A stretch of DNA of 47,220 bases from Desulfovibrio sp. (GTDB lineage Bacteria; Desulfobacterota; Desulfovibrionia; Desulfovibrionales; Desulfovibrionaceae). The stretch covers positions 1 through 47,220 of the forward strand of contig JAISLI010000027.1 in assembly GCA_031291035.1 (NCBI GenBank). The letters are read 5' to 3'. This document shows positions 17,210 to 26,141 of the stretch, one piece after another; position 1 is the first letter of the stretch, and each line of letters begins with the position of its first letter. The notes under the pieces were generated by a model, which saw only the letters and a list, made by a program, of their open reading frames with translations, did no database searches and was not told where the DNA came from. Both the position numbers and the translations under genes were made by a program.

Positions 17210-19156
17210 TTTTCAGGATTTCGACACAACGAGTTCGCCAGTCAGGAGCGCGGCGACTTCTTTCGGCAAACCGGCCCCCCCGCCGTTATCGCCAAAGAGG
17301 ACTGGAACGAAAAGCACCGCCTTTTCCGCAAGGGCGTCGAATGGCGCGAGGGCATGACGGAAGAACGGGCGCGGATATACGCGGAGGATTTTGACCGGCG
17401 CGAGTGGCGCAAGGAACTCATGGCGCGGGGCGGCAAACAGTTCGGCTTCCTGGGCGGAACGCTTCCGGGCTTCTTTGCCGGGATGCTGGGCAGCCTGCCG
17501 GACCCCGTGAACCTGATTCCTTTCGGCGGGGCGCTGTTCAGGGGCGGGAGCATTGCCGCCTCCGCCGGGCGCGGGGCCTTTGAGGGGGCCTTCGGCAACG
17601 TGGTGGTGGACGCCCTGGTAGCGGCCGACCTCAAAAGCCGGGGCGAGGAGCTGACCTTTGCCGACTACGCGCTTGACGCCGTGTTCGGCGCGGCCCTTGG
17701 CGGAGCCTTCGGCGCGGCCGGGGGCTGGCTGGGCAAACGCGCCGCCGACAAAAAGATAGTGGCCGACCCGCCCGCGTCGGCGGAGCGGCCCGCATTGCGG
17801 CATCTGAATGTAAACACAATGGACGATGTTTACAGTCTGGCCGGGCAGACGGAGGAACGCTTTTACTCCGACGTTGAAGGCTGGGCGGATACAAGGATTA
17901 TCACCTGAACTTCCGCTATCCCAACGGCTTTACGGTCGAGCTTCAGTTAAACACGCGGGCTATGGTCGAGGCCAAAAACGGCCTTGGGCATCTTTTGTAT
18001 GAGGCAATGGAGAAAGCTGTTGTCCTTCTTAATGACAGGAACGCAACAGTAGAACAGAGGGCTGAAGCAGGAAGACTATGGCGGGCGTTGCAAGAAGCCA
18101 GCGAAAAATATTACGGCTCAACCGGCGTTCAGAGCAACGTAACAGCTTCACTTTCTGAAACCCTGTCACCATTCATCAATACAGTTGAATACTCAATAGA
18201 GAAATTTGGATCTAGCAGATACCCAGAACTAGTGTCCTTGCTGGAGCGCATACGGAAAAGCCTGCCGTCATCTGCAAGAATGAATGGGACGCCTTCCCAA
18301 TCGATAAACGAATCCACGAACACCGGCTCGTTGGGGCCGCCCTTTTCCCAAGGCGTGCCGTCCGATGCGTCGCGCCCGTCCATAAATCGGGCAATGAATG
18401 GCTTGGATGACATGTGAGGAACCTCCTTCAGGTATCCAGACTATAAGCCCTGAACAGGAAAATGTCAAGGCTTCCGGACCCCTTGTCGGCAAAAAAAGCG
18501 AAATTCTTTCAGGGAATGTTGAGGACGCCGCCCATTATGAAGCGCGGGAACTCGCCGACATCATACCCTCGCACGATCCCGGCAACGGCTTTGCCCGCAG
18601 GGCGGACTACCCGGCCACAGCCCAGGAGCGTCCCTACCATTCGGACAGGGGTGAACAGGACAAGGTGCGCCGCAACGCCCTGGAGTTTGACCCGCGCTAT
18701 GTGGTCAACAACAACCCCACAGCCGGGAACGGCCCGCCCATAATCACGAAGGACGGAATTGTGCTGGGCGGCAACTCCCGCGCCATGTCCCTCGGCCTTG
18801 TCTATCAGGGCGACGCCGAAAAGGCCGCCCGCTACAGGCAGGCCCTTGTGAACGAGGCGGCGGTGTACGGCCTTGACGGCGCGGCCATTGAGGGCATGAA
18901 ACAGCCCGTGCTGGTGCGCGTGCTGGACGCGGACCTGACGCCGGAGGAAATGGCCGTCAAGTCCCGCCTGTACAACCAGAGCGTGACCCAAGCCTTGCAG
19001 GCCAAAGCCGAAGGCGTTTCCAAAGCCCGGCTCATCAGCCCGGAAACTCTGGCCCTGTTCGCAAAGGACATGGAGGGCTTTGACAGCCTGCGCGAAGCCA
19101 TAGGCAGGGACAGAAAAAAATACACAAAAAAGCCCGTGACATGGACCAACGCGTGA
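17210..19156 (+). pseudogene. Decayed large phage polyvalent/internal protein (three frame segments)
   Basis: Three protein-like stretches lie in order. First (17210-17905): EDWNEKHRLFRKGVEWREGM, then a Gly/Ala-rich hydrophobic region typical of phage injection or internal virion proteins (PDPVNLIPFGGALFRGGS). Second, in another frame (about 17881-18120): GYKDYHLNFRYPNGFTVELQ then LNTRAMVEAKNGLGHLLYE, resembling the end of RelA/SpoT-type domains carried by such proteins. Third, back in the first frame (about 18430-19156): ARELADIIPSHDPGNGFARR and IITKDGIVLGGNSRAMSLG, matching ddrB-like ParB-superfamily domains. No segment has its own good start. It is a frame-broken remnant of one long phage gene; boundaries are approximate. 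Confidence 0.7.
18129..18413 (-). CDS. Small 94-residue protein, antisense within the phage remnant
   Basis: Not recognised. ATG 18413 is preceded by AAGGAGGT at 7 bases, one of the best ribosome sites in the window. The sequence is varied and protein-like: MSSKPFIARFMDGRDASDGT, then PWEKGGPNEPVFVDSFIDWE and GVPFILADDGRLFRMRSSKD. It looks like a small soluble, mostly beta protein. It overlaps, on the other strand, the second frame segment of the decayed phage gene, which could mean that a separate gene was inserted there. Alternative: a chance frame; the ribosome site argues against this. Confidence 0.6.
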   Translation of the reverse strand: MSSKPFIARFMDGRDASDGTPWEKGGPNEPVFVDSFIDWEGVPFILADDGRLFRMRSSKDTSSGYLLDPNFSIEYSTVLMNGDRVSESEAVTLL

Positions 19157-19200
19157 GTTATTTTGTAAGTCATGGCAACCGCTCTTGGGGAGCGATAAGC

Positions 19201-19932
19201 ATGGACAAAATAAGCATTGGTTTTCTGGCCTTCCCTGGCCTGTTGCAGCTTGATCTCACAGCAGCATACGGTGTTTTTTCCGCCGGACCGCAGACAACCG
19301 TGCACCTGGTCTGGAAATGCTTGGAACCAATTGTCTCCAGTGATGGCCTGGTGATCACCCCAACAACCACCTTGAAAGCATGTCCGCAGTTGGACATCCT
19401 CTGTGTGCCTGGAGGATTGGGCATACTTTCGGTGCTGGAAGACTTGGAAATCTTGAATTTTTTGCGTAAGCAGGCGGAAAATGCGAACTATGTAAGCAGC
19501 GTTTGCACAGGCGCCCTCATTCTTGGAGCTGCCGGTCTCTTACAAGGGTACAAGGCAACCACACATTGGTCTTCCGCTGATCTCCTTGCGCCTTTTGGGG
19601 CTGCATACACTCCAAACAGGGTTGTCGTGGACGGCAACCGCATAACCGCCGCAGGCGTTACCGCCGGCATTGACATGGCCTTGACACTTGCTGCGCAATT
19701 ATGGGGAGAAAAAATAGCTAAAACAATTGCGCTCAATATGGAATACTGCCCGGAACCTCCCTTCGTTTCGGGCAGCCCCAAGGCAGCTCCACCTGATGTT
19801 TTGCAGGCTGTGATGGAGAAAAATGCTCAACGTCAGCATGAGCGGGCAGAGGTCGTCGCCAGAGCGGCGGCAAAACTTTCTGGACATAGAAGAAAAAGAG
19901 CCTTGGCTCCGGGGCAAGGACATGTAGGCTGA
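19201..19932 (+). CDS. DJ-1/PfpI-family protein, isonitrile-hydratase-like
   Basis: The 243-residue product has the class-I glutamine amidotransferase-like fold seen in isonitrile hydratase and related GATase1 proteins: IGFLAFPGLLQLDLTAAYGV at the N-terminus, ILCVPGGLG, the nucleophile elbow SSVCTGALILGAAGLL, and ATTHWSSADLL. The nucleophile is the Cys in VCTGA. No AraC-type DNA-binding domain follows, so it is an enzyme-type rather than a regulator. Start ATG 19201 follows GGGGAG; the frame upstream overlaps the phage remnant. Substrate is not certain. A family-2 repeat follows the gene. Confidence 0.85.
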   Translation: MDKISIGFLAFPGLLQLDLTAAYGVFSAGPQTTVHLVWKCLEPIVSSDGLVITPTTTLKACPQLDILCVPGGLGILSVLEDLEILNFLRKQAENANYVSSVCTGALILGAAGLLQGYKATTHWSSADLLAPFGAAYTPNRVVVDGNRITAAGVTAGIDMALTLAAQLWGEKIAKTIALNMEYCPEPPFVSGSPKAAPPDVLQAVMEKNAQRQHERAEVVARAAAKLSGHRRKRALAPGQGHVG

Positions 19933-19950
19933 ATATCTGATAAAGTTTGA

Positions 19951-20001
19951 GCGGGCAGGCTTTGCCCGTCGCAAGCGAACTGTTTCAAGCGTTAATTGCC
20001 G
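19951..20001 (+). repeat. Dispersed repeat family 2, copy 3, with upstream GC hairpin
   Basis: CGGGCA...TGCCCG hairpin, then core GCAAGCGAACTGTTTCAAGC and GTTAATTGCCG (19971-20001). It lies 18 bases after the isonitrile-hydratase-like gene. Confidence 0.8.
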
Positions 20002-20094
20002 CTGCCGTCCTGACGACCCTTGCCTTTCTTCCGTGATGAACATACACTGCGAAGCGCTGTTTCACGTCGCACCGTTTCGTCAAAAGGATTTTCC

Positions 20095-23000
20095 ATGCCT
20101 CACAAGGGTCCGCATATTTCCATTGCGCCGGACTATGTGGTCAACCGCATACTTCGCGTCAATATTGAGGATTTCGCGGAATGGCCCCGGTCTGTCCGGC
20201 AGCTTGCCATCGGCATTGCGGAAGAGCTGTTTTTGGTCGCCTACAATCCCTTTATCGACGCCGTGATTGTGCGTGAAAGCGTACAGGAGAGCTTTGAGCG
20301 GCAATCCGTTTCCCTGGCGCACTATTACGCCACCGCCATCAGCGAAGGCATCACCATGTTCTGGTCCGCCCACACGGCGGAAACCGTCTTTCGCGACAAT
20401 CTCGTCGGAGCCCTGCGCGGCATCCTGCCGGAAGAGTGCATCCTCCGGGGATCTCAGGACTTGGTGGCCGCCGCGACGGACGCCACGGACCTACGCATGG
20501 AACTCCCCCTGCTTGTGGTGGAACCGGATTCCACGGAACAGGTGGCGGAAATCGTCAAATTGGCCAATGATCTCAAATTCGCCCTTATTCCGCGCGGCGG
20601 CGGTTCCGGCATGACAGGCGGGGCCGTGCCCGCGCGCAAGCGCACGGTCATCGTCAGCCTTACGCGGCTGACGCGCATCGGCCCTGTCGATCCGGAAGGC
20701 ATGACCATCGTCTGCCAGGCGGGAGTCATCACCCAGGAGGCAATCGACGCGGCAAGCGCGGCGGAGATGTTCTTTTCCGTTGATCCGGCGTCCAAGCAGG
20801 CCTCGACCATCGGCGGCAATGTTTCGGAAAACGCCGGCGGCCCCAGCGCCTTTGAATACGGCACAACCCTGGACAATCTGCTCTGGTGGCGCATGGTCAC
20901 TCCCACGGGAGAAATTATCTCCATAGAGCGGGAGAACCACCCGCGGCACAAAATCCTGCCCGACGAAACCGCCGTCTTTGTCGTCAAGGACACGAGCGGC
21001 GGCGTGCGCAACGTGGTGGAACTGCGCGGAGACGAAATACGCCTGCCGGGGCTGGGCAAGGATGTCACCAACAAGGCCCTGGGCGGCCTGCCCGGCGTGC
21101 AGAAGGAAGGCGTGGACGGAATCATCACCGAGGCATGTTTCATTCTGCACCCCAAACCGCGCGTGAGCCGCGTCATGGTGCTGGAATTCTTCGGCCGCTC
21201 CATGCACCCGGCGGCCGTGGTGGTGCGTGAACTCGTCAGGCTGCGCGACCGCATCCGCAATGAAGGGGACTACGCCCGTCTTTCCGCGTTGGAGGAAATC
21301 GGCGCAAAATATCTGCAAGTCATAGAATATACACGGAAATCACATAAATTTGAAGGGAGGCCCATTTCCATCATCATTTTGCAGGCGGACGGAGATGATC
21401 CGTACCTGCTGGACAAGTGCGTGGGCGACATCGTGACCCTGGTGGAAAGTCAGGAGAATGTGGACGTAATAACGGCTGAAGACGAAAAGGAGGCCGAGCG
21501 GTTCTGGGAAGACCGCCACCGCCTTTCGGCCATCGCCAGACGCACTTCGGGCTTCAAACGCAATGAGGACGTTGTCATCCCCACGGACCGCATGCCGGAT
21601 TTCGCCCTTTTTCTGGAGCAGCTCAACCTGGAATACACAGCGGCGGCGTTTCGGGCGGCCCTGCAGGAAGTGGGGCGCCTGCCGGGCTTTCCCATGGAGG
21701 ACAGGTCGTTCAACAGGGAATTTTCCTTCGCCTCCAAAGCGGCTTTGGGGGAAGTTCCGGCAACGGAAACATCCGACAGTGAACTCCTTGCCAGGGCGGA
21801 AGCCTTTTTGGGGGAGCTGGAAGGCAGGCATCCGCACCTTGCGAAAAGAATCAGCGCCATTGCCGCCGACATGGAGGCGGGCCGCGTAATCATCGCCAGC
21901 CACATGCACGCGGGCGACGGCAACTGCCATGTGAACATCCCGGTCAACTCCAATGACCCTCGCATGCTGGAGCAGGCAGAGGAAGCCGCCGCCAGGGTAA
22001 TGGCCGAATGCCAGAATATGGGCGGCGAGGTTTCGGGTGAGCACGGCATCGGCATTACCAAGCTCGCTTTTTTCAGCAAGGCGAAAATGGACGCCCTGCG
22101 CGCCTTCAAGGAGCGCGTGGACCCCCGTGACGTGATGAACCCCGCGAAACTGGTGTACCGGGAACTGCCGGTGAAGCCGTTCACCTTTTCCTTCAACCGC
22201 CTCATCCACGATATTCGCGAGAGCGGCCTGCCGGACAAGGAAAAACTCATCAGCCTCCTGACAACCGTGCAGATATGCACCCGCTGCGGCAAATGCAAGC
22301 AGGTTTGTCCCATGGCCTTTCCGGAACGCTCCATGCACTTCCATCCCCGCAATAAAAACATGGCGCTGGGCATGCTGCTGGAGGCCGTTTACTATTCCCA
22401 GGTGAATAGAGGGCGCATTGACGAAAAACTTCTCGCCGCCCTCAGGAATATTGTGGAGCACTGCACCTCCTGCGGGCGCTGCATGGACAACTGCCCCATC
22501 GCCATTCCTTCGGGAGAGGTGGCGCTTTCCCTTCGCGCCCTTTTGCAGCGCGAAGGAGCCGGCGGGCACCCCCTCAAGGAGCGCGCCCTGGAATGGGTCT
22601 GCCGCGATCTGTCCAAACGCGCTCCCGGGGCCGCGAAGCTGGCCTCCGTCGGGCAAAAGACGCAGAACCGCATTTTGGGTTTTACTCCGGACATCTGGAA
22701 AAAACGCATGCGAAATCCGCTTTTTTCCGGCCGGGGACCGAAAACGGGCTATACAAATCTGTATGAGGCGCTCAAGCTCAACAGGGGGACCCTCTTTACC
22801 CCGTCCCCGCTCAGGCCGGACATGCCCTGCGCCCTCTACTTTCCCGGTTGCGGCGGAGCGCTTTTTTTTGATCGCATCGGCCTCTCCTGCCTCATGCTTC
22901 TGCTCAAAGCCGGTTTCGCCGTGATTGTGCCGCCCGCGCATCTGTGCTGCGGCTATCCCCTGCTTGCGGCGGGCATGGAGACGGCTTACGAGGACAACCT

Positions 23001-23691
23001 GGCGCGGAACAGGCAGTATCTGGCTTCCATGCTGCGGGAACTGGCCCGCAAGGGCCTTGACTGCGGGCATTTGGCGTCCGCCTGCGGCACCTGCCGGGAC
23101 AGCCTCGCGCGTCTTGACCTCGGGACGCAATTTCCCGGACTGAAACAGACGGATGTGACCCAGCTCGTTCTGCCCCTGCTGAACAGGGACGACTTGTCCT
23201 ATCCGCCGGAACCGGGTTCGAAAATCGTTCTTCACGCATCCTGCCACTGCGAATGGGCCGGCCTGCACAAGGTCAGGGGGCGTAAGCTCATGGCCGCGGC
23301 GATTGCCGGCCTGGCCGGCGTCACGGTGGAGTTGAGCCAGGGATGCTGCGCCGAATCAGGCATGGGGGCCATGACTTCCCCTGAAATTTTCAATATCCTG
23401 CGTCAGCGCAAGCGGCAACGCCTTGCCGAAAATCTGGCGGACGGATACGCCGGCCCCGTGCTTGTGGGCTGCCCTTCCTGCAAAATCGGCATCGCCCGCT
23501 GCCTCATCAATATGGGGCGGACAGGCACCCGTGTGCTGCATACGGCGGAATGGCTGGCGGGCCTTGTCGACGGGGAGGACAGGCGGCAGAGTTTCCGCAA
23601 AAAAGCCGGCGAAACAAAAGGGGAAGCGCGCGTTATACGGCCTTCTGCCCGCGCCGCTTCCGTCGCCGCCGGAGAAGAAAGCAGAGTATGA
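20095..23691 (+). CDS. Fused FAD-linked oxidase and Fe-S (CCG-domain) dehydrogenase, D-lactate/glycolate type
   Basis: A 1198-residue cytoplasmic or membrane-associated flavoprotein. After a 120-residue N-terminal region come a PCMH-type FAD domain (IPRGGGSGMTGGAVPARK; SKQASTIGGNVSENAGGPSA), an FAD-oxidase C domain (ASHMHAGDGNCHVNIPV; GEVSGEHGIGITK), two 4Fe-4S sites (CTRCGKCKQVCP; CTSCGRCMDNCP), then CCG-type cysteine-rich segments (CCGYPLL, CGTCRDS, CHCEW with CCAESG, GCPSCKIG). This is the single-chain layout of D-2-hydroxyacid (lactate or glycolate) oxidoreductases that pass electrons to the quinone pool; paralogues are common in Desulfovibrio. Substrate is not determined. Start ATG 20095 follows AAAAGGA. 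It overlaps the next, convergent gene by 59 bp. Confidence 0.9.
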   Translation: MPHKGPHISIAPDYVVNRILRVNIEDFAEWPRSVRQLAIGIAEELFLVAYNPFIDAVIVRESVQESFERQSVSLAHYYATAISEGITMFWSAHTAETVFRDNLVGALRGILPEECILRGSQDLVAAATDATDLRMELPLLVVEPDSTEQVAEIVKLANDLKFALIPRGGGSGMTGGAVPARKRTVIVSLTRLTRIGPVDPEGMTIVCQAGVITQEAIDAASAAEMFFSVDPASKQASTIGGNVSENAGGPSAFEYGTTLDNLLWWRMVTPTGEIISIERENHPRHKILPDETAVFVVKDTSGGVRNVVELRGDEIRLPGLGKDVTNKALGGLPGVQKEGVDGIITEACFILHPKPRVSRVMVLEFFGRSMHPAAVVVRELVRLRDRIRNEGDYARLSALEEIGAKYLQVIEYTRKSHKFEGRPISIIILQADGDDPYLLDKCVGDIVTLVESQENVDVITAEDEKEAERFWEDRHRLSAIARRTSGFKRNEDVVIPTDRMPDFALFLEQLNLEYTAAAFRAALQEVGRLPGFPMEDRSFNREFSFASKAALGEVPATETSDSELLARAEAFLGELEGRHPHLAKRISAIAADMEAGRVIIASHMHAGDGNCHVNIPVNSNDPRMLEQAEEAAARVMAECQNMGGEVSGEHGIGITKLAFFSKAKMDALRAFKERVDPRDVMNPAKLVYRELPVKPFTFSFNRLIHDIRESGLPDKEKLISLLTTVQICTRCGKCKQVCPMAFPERSMHFHPRNKNMALGMLLEAVYYSQVNRGRIDEKLLAALRNIVEHCTSCGRCMDNCPIAIPSGEVALSLRALLQREGAGGHPLKERALEWVCRDLSKRAPGAAKLASVGQKTQNRILGFTPDIWKKRMRNPLFSGRGPKTGYTNLYEALKLNRGTLFTPSPLRPDMPCALYFPGCGGALFFDRIGLSCLMLLLKAGFAVIVPPAHLCCGYPLLAAGMETAYEDNLARNRQYLASMLRELARKGLDCGHLASACGTCRDSLARLDLGTQFPGLKQTDVTQLVLPLLNRDDLSYPPEPGSKIVLHASCHCEWAGLHKVRGRKLMAAAIAGLAGVTVELSQGCCAESGMGAMTSPEIFNILRQRKRQRLAENLADGYAGPVLVGCPSCKIGIARCLINMGRTGTRVLHTAEWLAGLVDGEDRRQSFRKKAGETKGEARVIRPSARAASVAAGEESRV

Positions 23692-23953
23692 GCGTGAAAT
23701 ACCCGGCCAGAAAAACAAAAACCGTCGGGCTTACGCCGTGTCGGGCAAGATAGCGGATACTGTCGCGGTTGTTCATTTCCGCGTCATTGGATTGGGCCAC
23801 ATCGGTGTAATAGAGTGCGCCGGGCGCGATGTCCGTATCCCGTACCACCCGCGCATAGTCCCGCAAGGGGGCGAAATGCTCCACAGGGACGGGCGCAAGC
23901 ATGATGACAGTCCAAAGCGCCGCCAGAGAAAGACAGAAACGTAAAAATCCCAC
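23633..23953 (-). CDS. Small membrane protein of unknown function, two TM segments
   Basis: Not recognised. A 106-residue product with hydrophobic segments at about residues 4-24 (RFCLSLAALWTVIMLAPV) and 77-95 (VFVFLAGYFTLILCFLL), separated by a polar domain rich in Asp and Asn, and an Arg-rich C-terminus. GTG 23953 follows a GGGGGG ribosome site and lies just past the terminator of the YeiH-type gene. It overlaps the 3' end of the FAD/Fe-S gene. Confidence 0.6.
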   Translation of the reverse strand: MGFLRFCLSLAALWTVIMLAPVPVEHFAPLRDYARVVRDTDIAPGALYYTDVAQSNDAEMNNRDSIRYLARHGVSPTVFVFLAGYFTLILCFLLRRRRKRRGQKAV

Positions 23954-23967
23954 CCGGAACCCCCCGT

Positions 23968-23999
23968 AAAAAAGGGGCGCCGGTTTTCCCGGCGCCCCT
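23968..23999 (-). terminator. Rho-independent terminator of the YeiH-type gene
   Basis: On the minus strand AGGGGCGCCGG pairs with CCGGCGCCCCT around a 5-base loop and is followed by six T. It begins 8 bases past the stop at 24008. Confidence 0.85.
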
Positions 24000-24007
24000 G
24001 AACGGCG

Positions 24008-25759
24008 TTATATCTTGGCGGTGATGTCCGGGAAGACGATATAGAACATCACATAGGCCATGGCAAGGGTCAGAATCAGGTTGAAGCTCTGACCGCACAC
24101 ATAGAGGATGAGCGGCTTGCCCCCCTTGAAGTAGTGGGCCAGTTCACGAAAATTGGTGCCCAGGCCGATGGAGGTGAAGGCCAGCACAAAGCACCAGGTG
24201 CGCAGCGGGCTGGTAAGACCCCTGACCAGGCCTTCGTTGACCATGGCGTTGGAGAGGTCCGACCCCAGACTGCCGCTGATCAGGGAAGCCAGAATGGACG
24301 CCGCCAGAAAACCGATGACGAATTTGGGAAAGCGGTTCCAGATTTCGCCCAGGCCCACCCGGCGGCTGGAAAAACCCTGTTCCTCCGGCTCAACCCTGGT
24401 TGTCCAGTACAAGGCCACAAAAAAGGCCGTCACGCCGATAAGCACGTTCTGAATCATCTTGATGGTGGCGGCCACATACATGCCCTTTTCGCCCAGGGCC
24501 GCTCCGGCCGCCGCCACGGCGCCGGTGGAGTCCACAGTGCCGCCGATCCAGGCGCCGCCCAGCACTTCGGGAATGCCCATCGCCTTGATGAAAATGGGCA
24601 TGACAATCATCATGATGGCTGTAAACACGAGAGAAAGGCCGATGGAAAGGGTAAGCTCCTCTTTCTTGGCCCGGCATGCCGCCGCGGTGGCAATGGCCGC
24701 CGATGTGCCGCACACGCTCATGTCCGCGGAGATGGTGATGTTCAAAGTTTTTGAAGGCATTTTCAACACTTTCTGCCCGAAGATGAACGTGCAGACAAGC
24801 ACTACGGGCGTTACCACCCAGGCCACAAAAATGCCCGGTATGCCGATGGCCACAATTTTGTCGAAAAGGACTTCCGCTCCCAGCAGCACCAGACCGGTTT
24901 TGATGTAGTATTCCGTCTGGACAGCCGGCTTTATGAAGGAAGGCGTGCCCACGGTATTGGCGATGAGCATGCCCAGAATAATGGCCCAGGCTTCAGCATT
25001 GATGCCGTAAACCCGCAAGGCGCTCTGCGAGCCCATCATAAAGGCCAGCACCGCCACCACAAAGACGCCGACAAAGCCGAGCGCGAATTTGGCCGCGTTT
25101 TGTCCCATGAAGACTATGCCGGTTCCGAAAAACATCATGAACAGGAACATCAGCACCGCCAGGGTGGGGAAAATGTTCACGGGTTTGGCCGACGCGGTAG
25201 CGGCGGCCTTTGAGGCCGCGCTCTGGGCCTTGCGCCAGTCGTTTATTTTTGCCTCGGCCGCGTCGTTGAGCGAATCGTCCTTATACCCCGCCTCTTCCGC
25301 CGCTTTCTGGGCCGCCTGGGCCTGTTCCAGGGCGGCGGCCTCCCTGGCCCTGGCCGCTTCCGCCGCGGGTTTGGCCTTTTCGTTGGCGGCGTCTACGGTT
25401 GCCTTGGGCACATAAAACGAATCCAGGGGGTTGGATTTCCACCTTCCGGGCGTTTTTGTATATGAGGCGATGAGTTTGCCCGCGTCGCTGTCTCTGGCCC
25501 GCAGCTTCTTTTTGGCGTCCTGCGCCCGGAAATACTCAATGGTTCTGAAGGGAGCGGTGTCCGCGGCAACTTTGAGGGTCTGGTTCGCCCTGTTTACGGT
25601 TTCGGTAAATTTGGGGGGAGTATGGGTCAGAAAAAGCGCATAGCCCGCTATCAGCACCAGAAACCCCAGCCAGATGGCCCAGTAATCCTCTGTTTTCCAT
25701 AAATCGGAGATTTTCGCTCCGCCGTTGTCAACAACAACATCCGCCTTTTGCACGCTCAT
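24008..25759 (-). CDS. YeiH/UPF0324-family putative sulfate/sulfonate exporter with long N-terminal insert
   Basis: A 583-residue membrane protein. The C-terminal two-thirds has the ten or so hydrophobic segments of the YeiH family, with SADMSVCGTSAAIATAAACR and GGTVDSTGAVAAAGAALGEK as typical signatures. Between TM1 (WAIWLGFLVLIAGYALFL, about residues 25-45) and the next TM (about 185) lies an extracytoplasmic region of some 135 residues, Ala/Lys/Glu-rich from about 115 to 180 and predicted coiled coil, which short YeiH proteins lack. The family is annotated as sulfate or sulfite exporters, which fits a sulfur-metabolising host; the substrate is inference. Start ATG 25759 has GGAGG 8 bases upstream; an open frame to 25909 is contributed by a repeat. 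Confidence 0.85.
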   Translation of the reverse strand: MSVQKADVVVDNGGAKISDLWKTEDYWAIWLGFLVLIAGYALFLTHTPPKFTETVNRANQTLKVAADTAPFRTIEYFRAQDAKKKLRARDSDAGKLIASYTKTPGRWKSNPLDSFYVPKATVDAANEKAKPAAEAARAREAAALEQAQAAQKAAEEAGYKDDSLNDAAEAKINDWRKAQSAASKAAATASAKPVNIFPTLAVLMFLFMMFFGTGIVFMGQNAAKFALGFVGVFVVAVLAFMMGSQSALRVYGINAEAWAIILGMLIANTVGTPSFIKPAVQTEYYIKTGLVLLGAEVLFDKIVAIGIPGIFVAWVVTPVVLVCTFIFGQKVLKMPSKTLNITISADMSVCGTSAAIATAAACRAKKEELTLSIGLSLVFTAIMMIVMPIFIKAMGIPEVLGGAWIGGTVDSTGAVAAAGAALGEKGMYVAATIKMIQNVLIGVTAFFVALYWTTRVEPEEQGFSSRRVGLGEIWNRFPKFVIGFLAASILASLISGSLGSDLSNAMVNEGLVRGLTSPLRTWCFVLAFTSIGLGTNFRELAHYFKGGKPLILYVCGQSFNLILTLAMAYVMFYIVFPDITAKI

Positions 25760-25790
25760 TCCTGAAACCTCCACAATCACAACAGTATTT

Positions 25791-25917
25791 AGAGAAATTT
25801 CACTTTGAAATTGCTCTGGCGGCGGGGCGGCTGCACCGCCGCCCGCCCATGAGGCGCAGGCAAAACCGCGTTTCGCCGTAAAGCGCCGAAGGGAGCGTTT
25901 CAAAAGCAAAATGTTCT
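25791..25917 (-). repeat. MITE-like element, full 127-bp copy B (inverted)
   Basis: Reverse complement of the 16173 copy with 6 differences in 127. TA occurs directly outside both ends (TTTAGAG at the left, TTCTAGA at the right). It lies about 30 bases upstream of the YeiH-type start and may carry or displace its promoter. Confidence 0.85.
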
Positions 25918-25951
25918 AGAGCAGTTCAACTTTGAAAGATTGGACTGCTCT
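25918..25951. repeat. Solo hairpin abutting MITE copy B
   Basis: AGAGCAGTTCAACTTTGAAA then GATTGGACTGCTCT. Looks like two family-1 ends joined with no internal part. Similar arms occur at 29811-29851 and about 9002-9040. Confidence 0.7.
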
Positions 25952-26062
25952 GAGAGATCATAACCGCTTGCGCCCGATTATGCAAGATGTTTCCGGATAA
26001 ATGGCGTGTCGGGCTGATTATCTCCGGGACGGGCCGGAACTGGCAAGCGCTGAAAAAATAGT

Positions 26063-26092
26063 GAAAAACGGCGCCCGAAAGCGCCGTTTTTC
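26063..26092 (-). terminator. Terminator of the NfnA-NfnB fusion gene
   Basis: GAAAAACGGCGC and GCGCCGTTTTTC are separated by 6 bases, with the T-run built into the stem on either strand. It lies 50 bases past the stop of the fusion gene. Confidence 0.8.
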
Positions 26093-26141
26093 CGCAATGC
26101 CGGCAAAACACAAGGGACAAAGACCACAGGTCCGCGAATGC

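Noticed and set aside
15917..20001. tRNA-Glu as an integration site with a downstream att duplication
   Set aside because: I looked for a copy of the tRNA 3' end after the phage remnant and saw none up to about 20 kb.
25760..25909. Upstream extension of the YeiH-type gene beginning MLLKRSLRRFTAKRG
   Set aside because: The same peptide can be read at 16181 and 41611 because all three are the MITE-like repeat; it is not part of the protein. The ribosome site supports ATG 25759.
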